62,209 nt of DNA, taken from contig CANQSJ010000011.1 of NCBI GenBank assembly GCA_947626495.1, positions 1 through 62,209 on the forward strand, given 5' to 3'. The stretch comes from an uncultured Oscillospiraceae bacterium (GTDB lineage: Bacteria; Bacillota; Clostridia; Oscillospirales; Oscillospiraceae). The position numbers and the translations under genes are program-made. Shown here one piece after another: positions 8,854 to 16,056 of this stretch (position 1 is the stretch's first letter; every line of letters begins with the position of its first letter). A model generated the notes under the pieces. The model made no database searches. It had not been told where the DNA came from and saw only the letters and a program-made list of their open reading frames with translations.

Positions 8854-9764
8854 TTCCTCCCCAGGATGAGGACCTCCGGCTCCAGCGCCACGCCGGCGCG
8901 GGCCAGGACGGTCTGTTGGATGTGTTCCATCAGCCGCAGCACGTCCGCCGCGGTGGCGGAGCCGGTGTTCACCACGAACCCGGCGTGCTTTTCCGATACC
9001 TGCGCCCCGCCCACGGCGAAGCCCTTCAGTCCCGCCTGGTCGATGAGGGCGGCGGCGTAGCCCCCCGCCGGGCGCTTGAAGGTGCTGCCCGCCGAGGGAA
9101 GGTCCAGCGGCTGGCTGGCCCGGCGCCGCTCCGCCAGCTCCCGCATCCGGGCCTGGATGGCCTCCGGGTCCCCCGGGGCAAGGGAGAAGACCGTCTGCAG
9201 CAGGATCACGTCCCGGTGGGAAAAGACGCTGTGCCGGTAAGAGAACTGATGCTCCGGGCCCCGGACGGTCCGGCTGACCAGATCCTCGTCCAGATACTCC
9301 GTGCGCACCGCGACGTCCTTCAGCTCCCCGCCGTAGGCCCCGGCGTTCATCACCACGCCGCCGCCCACGCTGCCGGGGATGCCGTGGGCGAATTCCAGCC
9401 CGGCGAGGCCCGCCCGGGCCGCCGCCGAGGCGGCCGCCGCCAGCGTGGCGCCGCAGTCCGCCGTCACCTGGCTGCCGGAGACCCGCACCTGCCCCACCCC
9501 GGGGCAGACGGCGATGACGAACCGGTCCAGCCCCTCGTCCGGGGGCAGGATGTTGGTGCCCTTGCCAATGACCAGGGGCTTTACCCCCGCCCGGCGCAGC
9601 AGGGCGCACAGCGCCGTCAGCTGCTCCGCCGAGCCCGGCAGGGCCATGGCCGCCGCGGGCCCGCCGATGCGGAAGGAGCAGTGCTCCCGCATGGGCTCGT
9701 TTTCCCGCAGGTCCAGCTCCGGCAGCGCCTTTTGAATTTCACGAATAAGAGAAGAATACTCCAT
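8850..9764 (-). CDS. murB: UDP-N-acetylmuramate dehydrogenase
   Basis: MurB reduces UDP-GlcNAc-enolpyruvate to UDP-MurNAc in peptidoglycan precursor synthesis, using FAD and NADPH. The 304-residue product has the FAD-binding stretch HCSFRIGGPA, VIGKGTNIL, and GIPGSVGGGVVMNAGAYG. The C-terminus carries SAGSTFKRP and the GLKGFAVGGAQVSEKHAGF block. The start is placed at 9764 (MEYSSLIREIQKALP). The frame is open upstream to 9851, but that extension is entirely made of a 75-bp repeat found elsewhere in the window, and MurB homologues begin about here. The repeat's end (GCGAGGC) seems to supply the ribosome binding site. It overlaps rapZ by 4 nt. Confidence 0.94.
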   Translation of the reverse strand: MEYSSLIREIQKALPELDLRENEPMREHCSFRIGGPAAAMALPGSAEQLTALCALLRRAGVKPLVIGKGTNILPPDEGLDRFVIAVCPGVGQVRVSGSQVTADCGATLAAAASAAARAGLAGLEFAHGIPGSVGGGVVMNAGAYGGELKDVAVRTEYLDEDLVSRTVRGPEHQFSYRHSVFSHRDVILLQTVFSLAPGDPEAIQARMRELAERRRASQPLDLPSAGSTFKRPAGGYAAALIDQAGLKGFAVGGAQVSEKHAGFVVNTGSATAADVLRLMEHIQQTVLARAGVALEPEVLILGRK

Positions 9765-9767
9765 ATA

Positions 9768-9842
9768 GCCTCGCAGAGTTTGTGCCCGCAGGCGCAAATA
9801 AAGTTGGATATGATTTCCGGGGGCGTATACCTCGGAAATCAT
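9768..9842 (-). repeat. 75-bp two-hairpin intergenic repeat, copy A
   Basis: This 75-bp unit lies between hprK and murB and is 69/75 identical by eye to 60061-60135. It contains two potential stem-loops: TTTGTGCC/GGCGCAAA (9780-9799) and ATGATTTCCG/CGGAAATCAT (about 9810-9842). The second stem differs from copy B at one pair, T-A here against C-G there, so pairing is kept. On the minus strand it reads as an open frame (MISEVYAPGNHIQ...), which is why automated calls may extend murB into it. Confidence 0.85.
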
Positions 9843-9855
9843 ACTTTTCAAACGA

Positions 9856-10800
9856 CTAAAAGTCCAGCCCCTGATCCACGCTCTGATCCACCCGGTTGAC
9901 CAGATCCTCGGCGGCGTTGTAGCCGGTCTTCTTCTGCCGGTTGGTCAGCGCCGCCAGCTCCAGGATGACGGCCAGGTTCCGGCCGGGCCGCACCGGGATG
10001 GTCACCAGCGGGATGCTCACCCCCAGATACTCGGTGGTCTTGGTGTCCAGCCCCAGGCGGTCATAGTGCTTGCTGTCGTCCCAAACCTCCATCTCCACCG
10101 CCAGGTCGATCTGGCAGGAGGGCTTCACCGCGCCGATGCCGAACACGCTGGGCACGTTGATCACGCCGATGCCCCGCAGTTCCATGAAGTGGCGGATCAG
10201 CGACGGGGACCGGCCCTCCAGATGGAAGCTGGAGGTGCGCAGCAGCTCCACCGCGTCGTCGGCGATGAGCCGGTGGCCCTGCTTGAGCAGGCCCAGGGCG
10301 GTCTCCGATTTGCCCACGCCGCTGTCGCCGATGATGAGCATCCCCTCGCCGTAGACCTCCATCAGCACCCCGTGGACGGTCTCCCGGGGGGCCAGGTGGT
10401 AGCGCAGGGAGTGGATGAGCCGGGCGGAGAACTCGGAGGTGTCCATGTCGGTGGTGAGCAGATTCACGCCGTATTTGACGGCCATCTCCAGGCACTCCGG
10501 CAGCACCGGCTCGGCGTGGGCCACGATCACCGCGGGCACCCGCCCGGCCATCACCGCCTGGAAGCCCGCCAGGCGCTTGGCCCGGTCCAGCTCCTCCATC
10601 ATGGCGTTCTCGCTCTTGCCGATGACCTGGATGCGGGAAGCGTCAAAATGCTCCAGATAGCCCATCAGCTGGATGCCGGGGCGGTTGATGTCCACAGAGG
10701 AGATGCGGATGGTGCCGAAGTCCGGCGCGGCGTAGGCCACCTTCAGGTCGTGCTCTTTTACCAGCTCGGCCAGGGCCACGGAATATTTTTTGTTGCCCAT
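9856..10800 (-). CDS. hprK: HPr kinase/phosphorylase
   Basis: HprK phosphorylates HPr on Ser46 in response to glycolytic intermediates and reverses it under phosphate excess, controlling carbon catabolite repression in Firmicutes. The 314-residue protein has the Walker A GDSGVGKSE (158-166) and the HprK signature around MELRGIGVINVPSVFG, plus the N-terminal DUF/UDP-like domain. It starts at ATG 10800 after GAGGTGCCC and is the first gene of the long minus-strand cluster. The roughly 200-bp gap upstream, shared with divergent rpmB, shows no clear minus-strand consensus promoter, only a TATGAT at 10818-10823. Confidence 0.96.
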   Translation of the reverse strand: MGNKKYSVALAELVKEHDLKVAYAAPDFGTIRISSVDINRPGIQLMGYLEHFDASRIQVIGKSENAMMEELDRAKRLAGFQAVMAGRVPAVIVAHAEPVLPECLEMAVKYGVNLLTTDMDTSEFSARLIHSLRYHLAPRETVHGVLMEVYGEGMLIIGDSGVGKSETALGLLKQGHRLIADDAVELLRTSSFHLEGRSPSLIRHFMELRGIGVINVPSVFGIGAVKPSCQIDLAVEMEVWDDSKHYDRLGLDTKTTEYLGVSIPLVTIPVRPGRNLAVILELAALTNRQKKTGYNAAEDLVNRVDQSVDQGLDF

Positions 10801-10927
10801 GGGGGCACCTCGTTTCTATCATAGTATGCGGTTGGCAGTCGATGACAGTATTTTAATACATCGGCAAGGGGTTTCGCAATCGCTATCCCGGTTTTTTTCA
10901 AGTTTTTCCCGGAATTGAAAAAAACTC

Positions 10928-10956
10928 TTGCAATTTGACAACGGGTCTGTTATTAT
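10928..10956 (+). promoter_or_regulatory. Predicted sigma-A promoter of rpmB
   Basis: TTGCAA (10928-10933) and TATTAT (10951-10956) are separated by exactly 17 bp. This lies 41 bp upstream of the rpmB start, in the AT-rich gap between hprK and rpmB. Confidence 0.7.
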
Positions 10957-10997
10957 ATTGGGGCTGCCCGCTGGACAGCAGGAAGGAGCTGATTACG

Positions 10998-11186
10998 ATG
11001 GCAAAATGTGAGGTTTGCGGAAAAGGCGTGACTTTCGGCATCAAGGTCAGCCACTCCCACCGGCGTTCCAACCGTACCTGGAAGCCCAACGTAAAGCGCG
11101 TGAAGGCGATCGTGGACGGGAAGCCCCAGCATGTGTACGTGTGCACCCGCTGCCTGCGCAGCGGCAAGGTCCAGCGCGCCGTGTGA
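10998..11186 (+). CDS. rpmB: 50S ribosomal protein L28
   Basis: A 62-residue L28 starting MAKCEVCGKGVTFGIKVSHS and ending RCLRSGKVQRAV. Two CxxC pairs (CEVC near the N-terminus, CTRC near residue 47) make this the zinc-binding C+ form. The ATG at 10998 follows AGGAAGGAGCTG; an in-frame ATG at 10935 lies upstream but overlaps the promoter. The gene is monocistronic between its own promoter and a strong terminator. It is separated on both sides from minus-strand genes. Confidence 0.97.
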   Translation: MAKCEVCGKGVTFGIKVSHSHRRSNRTWKPNVKRVKAIVDGKPQHVYVCTRCLRSGKVQRAV

Positions 11187-11201
11187 TTTTCCGAGAAACC
11201 A

Positions 11202-11235
11202 AGAGCCCGGAGCAACCGCTCCGGGCTCTTTTTTT
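11202..11235 (+). terminator. Rho-independent terminator after rpmB
   Basis: A perfect 12-bp stem AGAGCCCGGAGC/GCTCCGGGCTCT with a 4-nt loop (11202-11229) is followed by seven T. It sits 15 nt after the rpmB stop and just beyond the end of the convergent gene at 11241. Confidence 0.92.
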
Positions 11236-11240
11236 GTTGC

Positions 11241-11912
11241 TCAGCGCCGGAAGAACTCCTCCAGATCCTCCTCGTCCACCTCGCCCAGCAGCGCGAAGGT
11301 GTGCTTCGTCCCGCCGGCGGTCAGGGTGAGGGTGCCGCTGTTGGGCCAGGGCAGGTTGGACACGGGGAAGGGGTCCAGCTCGTAGGATGTGAGGTCGCTC
11401 TTGGCGATCCAGATGTCCTGCTTGGCGGCGTAATCGTGGTCCACGTCGCCGGGGAACCAGCTGGGGGCCAGCTTGTCGCCCCGGACGCTGGCGGTGGCGA
11501 CGGTCTGGAACTGGATGGCGTACCAGCTGCGGGTCTCGCAGCAGGTATACAGCCGGCTGCGGCTGTCCATCAGCCGCAGGAAGGGGAACTCGTACTCCTC
11601 CTCCCCGTCCTCGCCCTCATCGTCCCCGTCCGTCGTCTGGGGACCGGCCACGGCCTCGGCCTGGGGAGCGGAGGCGTCCGGGGCCGGTCTGTCGGCGGCA
11701 TCCTTCACGGCCTTGCGCACCCGCATGGCGGTGGAGAGCAGGATGAACGCGGCCAGGGCGCCGGCGATGGACGACACCGCCGTCAGCGTCCGGCCCAGCA
11801 GATCCTGGGCGAAAAAGCCCAGCCACACGGAGCCGGCCAGCAGCACCACGGACAGCCCGATGGGCCAGGGGCCCGTCCAGAATTTCAGAGCGGGATTGTT
11901 CTTGTCATTCAT
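11241..11912 (-). CDS. Two-helix membrane protein of unknown function
   Basis: I do not recognise this 223-residue protein. It starts MNDKNNPALKFWTGPWP. Two close hydrophobic segments follow (about 17-34, IGLSVVLLAGSVWLGFFA, and about 42-60). A strongly acidic, low-complexity linker (DGDDEGEDGEEEYEF) comes next, then a C-terminal domain of about 110 residues rich in aromatic residues and ending in a helical acidic tail EVDEEDLEEFFRR. The start overlaps the preceding CNNM gene by 8 nt, so it is the third gene of that operon and may be an accessory of the two transporters. Membrane topology is predicted; no enzymatic motif is visible. Confidence 0.75.
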   Translation of the reverse strand: MNDKNNPALKFWTGPWPIGLSVVLLAGSVWLGFFAQDLLGRTLTAVSSIAGALAAFILLSTAMRVRKAVKDAADRPAPDASAPQAEAVAGPQTTDGDDEGEDGEEEYEFPFLRLMDSRSRLYTCCETRSWYAIQFQTVATASVRGDKLAPSWFPGDVDHDYAAKQDIWIAKSDLTSYELDPFPVSNLPWPNSGTLTLTAGGTKHTFALLGEVDEEDLEEFFRR

Positions 11913-13167
11913 TGCGGATCACCTTTACCTTTTCCACACGTTTGTCGTCCGCCTCCAGGACGGTTATCTCCAGATCCTGATAGGTCACCACGCAGCCCGG
12001 CGGGGCATAGCCCTCGTTCAGCTCCATGACCCAGCCGCCCACGGTCTCGCTCTCGAAGTCGAAGTCCTCCTCGTCCAGCTCCACCAGCTCCAGGAAGTCC
12101 TCGATGGGCAGGTCGCCGTCCAGCTCCCAGCTGTCCTCGGAGGTCTTGACGATGTCCTCCTCCACCTCGTCGGTCTCGTCCCAGATGTCCCCCACCAGGT
12201 ATTCCAGCACGTCCTCCATGGAGATGACGCCGGCGGTGCCGCCGTATTCGTCGGTGACGATGGCCAGGTGGGTCTGCTTCTCCCGGAGCTGTTCCAGCAC
12301 CGCGGGCAGTTTCACGGTCTTATACACGAAGCAGGGCTCGGTGAGCAGACTGCGGATGTCCACCTCCCCCTCCTCCAGCAGCGCCCGGTACAGGCTGTTC
12401 AGGTGCAGCACGCCGATGATGCTGTCCGTGCCGCCCTCATACACCGGCAGGCGGGAGTAGGGGATGTCGTCCACCTGGCGGAGGATGTCCTCCAGGGAGT
12501 CGTCGATGTCCAGGGCCACCATATCCACCCGGGCGGTCATGGCCTGGCTGGCAGAGATCTCGCCGAAGTCCAGGGCGGAGCGCAGCAGCTCCCCCCGGTC
12601 GTCGTCCAGCACGTCCTCATCCTGGGCGGTCTCGATGATGGACTGCAGCTCCTCCACCGCGGCCTCCTGCTCGTCCCCGGGGGCCTCGCCCGGCAGGGGC
12701 CGGGTGATGAGCCGGGTCAGGCGCACCGCGCACCACACCAGCGGCGAGAGCAGCACGGTCAAAAACCGGACGATCCCCGCCACCGCCAGGGTCAGGCGGG
12801 TGGCGTTCTTCTTGGCCAGGATCTTGGGCATGGTCTCGCCGAAGATGATGACCAGCACCGTCACGAGCACGGTGGCGACCGTGGAGCTGAGCCCGTCGGC
12901 GATTCCGGCCCGGGCGGCCACGGTGATGGCGATGACGGAGCTGATGGAGCTGGAGGCCACGTTCACCAGGTTGTTGCCGATGAGGATGGCGCTCAGGGCG
13001 CTGTCGAAGTCGTCCAGCAGGGAGAGGGCCGTTTTGGCAGAGCGGCTGCCGTCCTCCGCCGCGCTCTCCAGCCGCAGCCGGTTGGCGGCGGACAGGGCCA
13101 TCTCCGAGGCGGAGAAGAACGCGGACAGGGCCAGACATACCAGCAGCGACAGGATGTATGCCGTCAT
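11905..13167 (-). CDS. CNNM/CorC-type hemolysin-family membrane protein (second paralogue)
   Basis: The 420-residue protein has a DUF21/CNNM membrane domain (starting MTAYILSLLVCLALSAFFSA, about residues 1-190). A tandem CBS pair follows (TARVDMVALDIDDSLEDIL, IIGVLHLNSLYRALL, and LAIVTDEYGGTAGVISMEDV), then a C-terminal CorC/HlyC domain (GWVMELNEGYAPPG). Relatives export or sense Mg2+ or Co2+; the 'hemolysin' label is historical. The ATG was chosen because it overlaps the stop of the upstream paralogue (ATGA) and begins the first membrane helix; the longer frame upstream is only a shadow. Which ion it handles is unknown. Confidence 0.92.
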   Translation of the reverse strand: MTAYILSLLVCLALSAFFSASEMALSAANRLRLESAAEDGSRSAKTALSLLDDFDSALSAILIGNNLVNVASSSISSVIAITVAARAGIADGLSSTVATVLVTVLVIIFGETMPKILAKKNATRLTLAVAGIVRFLTVLLSPLVWCAVRLTRLITRPLPGEAPGDEQEAAVEELQSIIETAQDEDVLDDDRGELLRSALDFGEISASQAMTARVDMVALDIDDSLEDILRQVDDIPYSRLPVYEGGTDSIIGVLHLNSLYRALLEEGEVDIRSLLTEPCFVYKTVKLPAVLEQLREKQTHLAIVTDEYGGTAGVISMEDVLEYLVGDIWDETDEVEEDIVKTSEDSWELDGDLPIEDFLELVELDEEDFDFESETVGGWVMELNEGYAPPGCVVTYQDLEITVLEADDKRVEKVKVIRNE

Positions 13168-14453
13168 AGGTTCCCGCCCCCTTCCGTTCCGGCCGCCGGC
13201 AGCCGGCGGACGGTCAGCTTGCGGATGCGGTGCTGGCGCACGTCGGAGACGGTGAACTCCAGGTCGTGGTAGGTGAATTTGTCCCGCTGGGCGGGCATCA
13301 GATCGAAGTGCTCCAGCGTCCACTCGGCCAGGGGCTTGTGGACCAGCTCCTCGTCGTCCTCCGGGTCGTCGTAGTCCAGCCGCTCGAACAGCTCATCCAC
13401 GTCCAGCCGCCCGTCGGCCTCGTACCGGCCGCCGCCGATGGGGTGGAAGTACTCCTCCACCTCGTCCTCCTCGTCCCAGATCTCGCCCACCAGCTCCTCC
13501 AGTATGTCCTCCACCGTCACCACGCCCAGGGTGCCGCCCCAGGGGTCGGTGACGATGGCCATGTTGAGTCGGTTGCGGCTCAGCTCCGGCAGCAGGTCGT
13601 CCACGTTGGTGGTGGCCGGCACGAAATAGGCTGCGTCCAGCAGGGAGCGCAGGTCCACCCCGTCTCCCTGGCTCAGCCAGGCCTTGATGTATTTGCGGAT
13701 CTGCAGGATGCCGATGATGTTGTCGGTGTCGTTTTCATAGACCGGCAGCCGGGTGTGCCGCTGGGAGCGGATGAAGTCGATGATCTTCTGCCCCGGCCAG
13801 GCCACGTCGATGGCGGCCATGTCCACCCGGGCGGTGAGCACGTGCTCCACGGTGATGTCGGCGAACTCCAGCGCCGACTGGACCAGGTCGCCCTGCTCCT
13901 CGTCCAGGCTGCCCGCGTCGGTCATGTCCTCGATCAGGTCGTACAGCTCATCCTCCGTCACGGACACCTCGCCCTCCCCCTTGGAGAGCTTGGCGGCCGC
14001 CTGGCCGATGGCGGTGAGCATGGCCGAGACGGGGGCGAAAAAGCGCATAAAAAAGCACAGCGAACCGGCGGTGCCAAGACTGAACCGCTCGCTGTATTTT
14101 TTCGCGATGGATTTGGGGAGCATCTCCCCGAACAGGAACAGCACCAGCGTGGTGGCGATGGTGCCCCACACCACCCGGCCGACGCCCCAGTGACGGGTGA
14201 CGAACACGGTTACCACCGCCGCCGCGGCCAGATGGGCGATGTTGGTGCCGATGAGGATCGTGGTGATGGCCCGGTCAAAGTTGTCCAGGACATACAGGGC
14301 CTTTTTGGCCCGATGGTCGCCTTTTTCCTGACGGACCTTGATCCGGTTGCGGGACACGGAGGCGAACGCCGTCTCCGCGAAGGCGAAATACATGGCGAAG
14401 CCCACCAGGGCGAGAAGGAAAAGGACAGATAGCCAACTACTGCCATCTCCCAT
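13164..14453 (-). CDS. CNNM/CorC-type hemolysin-family membrane protein (first paralogue)
   Basis: A 429-residue paralogue of the next gene with the same order. The DUF21/CNNM membrane part comes first (FAMYFAFAETAFASVSRNRI). The CBS pair carries TARVDMAAIDVAWPGQKIID, IIGILQIRKYIKAWL and MAIVTDPWGGTLGVVTVEDI. The C-terminal CorC/HlyC domain (EWTLEHFDLMP) ends the protein. The conserved SEMAL/AETAF acidic motif of the membrane domain is present in both copies, so neither looks degenerate. It is the first gene of a three-gene operon driven by a good promoter at 14499-14527. Confidence 0.92.
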   Translation of the reverse strand: MGDGSSWLSVLFLLALVGFAMYFAFAETAFASVSRNRIKVRQEKGDHRAKKALYVLDNFDRAITTILIGTNIAHLAAAAVVTVFVTRHWGVGRVVWGTIATTLVLFLFGEMLPKSIAKKYSERFSLGTAGSLCFFMRFFAPVSAMLTAIGQAAAKLSKGEGEVSVTEDELYDLIEDMTDAGSLDEEQGDLVQSALEFADITVEHVLTARVDMAAIDVAWPGQKIIDFIRSQRHTRLPVYENDTDNIIGILQIRKYIKAWLSQGDGVDLRSLLDAAYFVPATTNVDDLLPELSRNRLNMAIVTDPWGGTLGVVTVEDILEELVGEIWDEEDEVEEYFHPIGGGRYEADGRLDVDELFERLDYDDPEDDEELVHKPLAEWTLEHFDLMPAQRDKFTYHDLEFTVSDVRQHRIRKLTVRRLPAAGTEGGGNL

Positions 14454-14498
14454 GGGGAAAAACCACCTCTTGCTTTCTCATACAAAAATCAATGTGGT

Positions 14499-14527
14499 AT
14501 TATAGCACAATGAAATTGTTTCGTCAA
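14499..14527 (-). promoter_or_regulatory. Predicted sigma-A promoter of the CNNM operon
   Basis: On the minus strand TTGACG (14527-14522) and TATAAT (14504-14499) are spaced 17 bp, with a TGC extended -10. The region is AT-rich compared with its surroundings. Confidence 0.85.
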
Positions 14528-14565
14528 CTGACCGGACCGTTTCGGCTTTTCGGGGCCGGAAACAG

Positions 14566-14599
14566 GGAAAGACGCCCCGCGGCAGCGGGGCGTCTTTCC
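14566..14599 (-). terminator. Long hairpin downstream of the EFR1 gene
   Basis: Perfect 15-bp arms (14566-14580 and 14585-14599) with a 4-nt loop follow the EFR1 stop by about 25 nt on the minus strand. The downstream T content is modest (CCCTGTTT), so termination is likely but not textbook. Confidence 0.7.
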
Positions 14600-14624
14600 G
14601 CCTGCGGGGCAGGCGCGGCGAATA

Positions 14625-15383
14625 TCAGAGGAACAGCTCGTTTTCCTTGTACTGGGAGCAGGCCTTCTTGATGGCCAGGGCCGCGGCGGATACCATGACG
14701 CTGTTGACCTTGCGGGCCTGCCGGGGACAGAGGGAAACGCAGCGCATGCAGCTGATGCACCGGCTCCCGTCCGTGGCCTGGGGCGCCTGGGGGTCGATCG
14801 CCCCGGCGGGGCACCGCTTCGCGCACAGGCCGCATTCGTCGCAGCCGGAATCGGCCTTGGGCACAAGGCCGAAGCCGCCGGCCTTTTTGTAGGGCCGGTT
14901 CCCGGGGATGGCCGGCTTGCTCTCCCCGCCGCTCTCCAGCTTCTCCCGGATCTTCGCCCCGAAGCCGGCGAGCTGGTCCCGGTCGGCGCCGTCGGGCCGG
15001 CCGGTGGCATACTGGCGCATGATGGAGTGCTCCGCCACGGCGGCGACGGCGGCGATGACCCGGAACCCGCTCTTCTCGGCGGCGTCCTCCATCTGGACCA
15101 AAGTGTCCTCGTAGGCGCGGTTGCCGTAGACGGCCACCAGGATGCACCGCGCGCCGTTGCCCCGGATGGCGGCGAGCCGATCCAGCGCCAGCTGGGGCGC
15201 CAGACCGCCGAAGGAGGGCATCGCGATCAGCGCCGCGTCCTCCGGCTGCAGGGTAATCTTTCCGTAATCCGCCCCCGGGACGGAGAGGTCCACGGTGTCG
15301 GCGGCCGGCCAATCCCCCGCAATCGCCTTTGCCACCTTTTCCGTCCCTCCCGTGGGGCTGAAGATGATCTGTACGTATTTCAT
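14625..15383 (-). CDS. EFR1 family ferredoxin (flavodoxin + 2x[4Fe-4S])
   Basis: The 252-residue protein fuses an N-terminal flavodoxin-like domain (MKYVQIIFSPTGGTEKVAKA, with the SPTGGTEKVA phosphate loop at about 9-18) to a C-terminal bacterial ferredoxin domain. The latter has two clusters, CDECGLCAKRCP and CISCMRCVSLCP. This is the layout of EFR1 proteins, presumed electron carriers whose partners are not known. It is transcribed away from an Rrf2-type regulator, with a perfect sigma-A promoter (15432-15460) next to a long palindrome, suggesting control by redox or iron-sulfur status. The exact redox partner cannot be deduced. Confidence 0.93.
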   Translation of the reverse strand: MKYVQIIFSPTGGTEKVAKAIAGDWPAADTVDLSVPGADYGKITLQPEDAALIAMPSFGGLAPQLALDRLAAIRGNGARCILVAVYGNRAYEDTLVQMEDAAEKSGFRVIAAVAAVAEHSIMRQYATGRPDGADRDQLAGFGAKIREKLESGGESKPAIPGNRPYKKAGGFGLVPKADSGCDECGLCAKRCPAGAIDPQAPQATDGSRCISCMRCVSLCPRQARKVNSVMVSAAALAIKKACSQYKENELFL

Positions 15384-15415
15384 GTGGGCGTCCCTCCTGT
15401 GGTGTAAGGTTTAAA

Positions 15416-15455
15416 ATTACATCTTTCGGCCATTATACCGCCGAAAAGGTGTAAT
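15416..15455. promoter_or_regulatory. 40-bp palindrome in the Rrf2/EFR1 control region
   Basis: The arms ATTACATCTTTCGGC and GCCGAAAAGGTGTAAT surround a CATTATACC centre. The centre contains the -10 box of the EFR1 promoter, so a protein bound here would block EFR1 transcription. The adjacent rrf2 gene makes it the likely operator, but the binding is inferred. In the EFR1 transcript the start-side half lies within the first bases, so an RNA role is less likely. Confidence 0.6.
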
Positions 15456-15460
15456 GTCAA
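15432..15460 (-). promoter_or_regulatory. Perfect-consensus sigma-A promoter of the EFR1 gene
   Basis: On the minus strand TTGACA (15460-15455), 17 bp, TATAAT (15437-15432). All twelve bases match consensus. It is embedded in the palindrome at 15416-15455. Confidence 0.9.
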
Positions 15461-15462
15461 TG

Positions 15463-15491
15463 TTTACATCAGGCCGGATTTTTGCTAAAAT
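15463..15491 (+). promoter_or_regulatory. Predicted sigma-A promoter of the rrf2 gene
   Basis: TTTACA (15463-15468), 17 bp, TAAAAT (15486-15491). Its -35 box is only 2 bp from the -35 box of the divergent EFR1 promoter, so the two polymerases would compete. Confidence 0.8.
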
Positions 15492-15513
15492 AGCACCGGG
15501 AGGATCGACGCCT

Positions 15514-15954
15514 ATGCAGATCAGCAAAAAATGCTCCATCGCCGTCCACTGCCTGATTTTTATCAACGAGTACGGCCGGCAGGAAAAGGTCACCAGCGAG
15601 CTGCTGTCCCGGTCCACGGGCTGCAACCCGGTGACCGTCCGGAATATCCTGAGCGCGCTGAAGAAAGCGGGCATCGTCGCGATCCCCTCCGGGACGGGCG
15701 GCGCCACGATCCGGGTCCCCCTGGAGGAGGTCTCCCTGTATCGGATCTGCCAGGCGGTGGAGCCGGACGCCCTGGACAAGCTGATGGGGGTGCACGCCGC
15801 CCCGTCCCCGCTCTGTCCGGTGGGGAGGAACATCGGACAGGTGCTGGAGCGGACCTACCAGACCCTCCGGGAGGATCTGACGGACAGTCTGCAGAGCGTC
15901 TCCCTGCGGCGAATGGTGGACGAATATCACGCCGCCCTGGCCCAAGAGAAATGA
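15514..15954 (+). CDS. Rrf2 family transcriptional regulator
   Basis: A 146-residue winged-helix regulator: MQISKKCSIAVHCLIFINEY, then the recognition region SRSTGCNPVTVRNILSALKK and a wing GTGGATIRVPLEEVSLYRIC. Cysteines are scattered (C7, C13 and others) and do not form the C-x5-C-x7-C cluster of IscR, so it resembles YwnA-like or thiol/redox-responsive Rrf2 members more than an Fe-S IscR. The ATG at 15514 was chosen because GGGAGG precedes it and it begins the Rrf2 domain; the upstream in-frame ATG at 15454 precedes the promoter. It is divergent from the EFR1 gene, its probable target. Confidence 0.9.
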   Translation: MQISKKCSIAVHCLIFINEYGRQEKVTSELLSRSTGCNPVTVRNILSALKKAGIVAIPSGTGGATIRVPLEEVSLYRICQAVEPDALDKLMGVHAAPSPLCPVGRNIGQVLERTYQTLREDLTDSLQSVSLRRMVDEYHAALAQEK

Positions 15955-15970
15955 CCATTTTATAGAGAGC

Positions 15971-16004
15971 GCGGGTCCCGCCTTTCGGCGGAACCCGCTT
16001 TTTT
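15971..16004 (+). terminator. Terminator after rrf2
   Basis: A stem GCGGGTCCCGCC/GGCGGAACCCGC with one mismatch and a TTTC loop is followed by six T, 16 nt after the rrf2 stop. Confidence 0.88.
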
Positions 16005-16056
16005 ATGCCCCGATGGGGGACGCATCTTTGCTCCGGACCGGGCCGCGCCGGCCCCG

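Noticed and set aside
9765-9851. N-terminal extension of murB into the repeat
   Set aside because: The extension is the 75-bp repeat read in frame, with the same peptide encoded at the unrelated copy after the SLH gene. MurB homologues do not have it.
11905-13323. Longer start for the second CNNM gene at 13323
   Set aside because: The extra 52 residues lie inside the first CNNM gene in another frame and are not hydrophobic. The ATGA junction at 13167 gives the right N-terminus.
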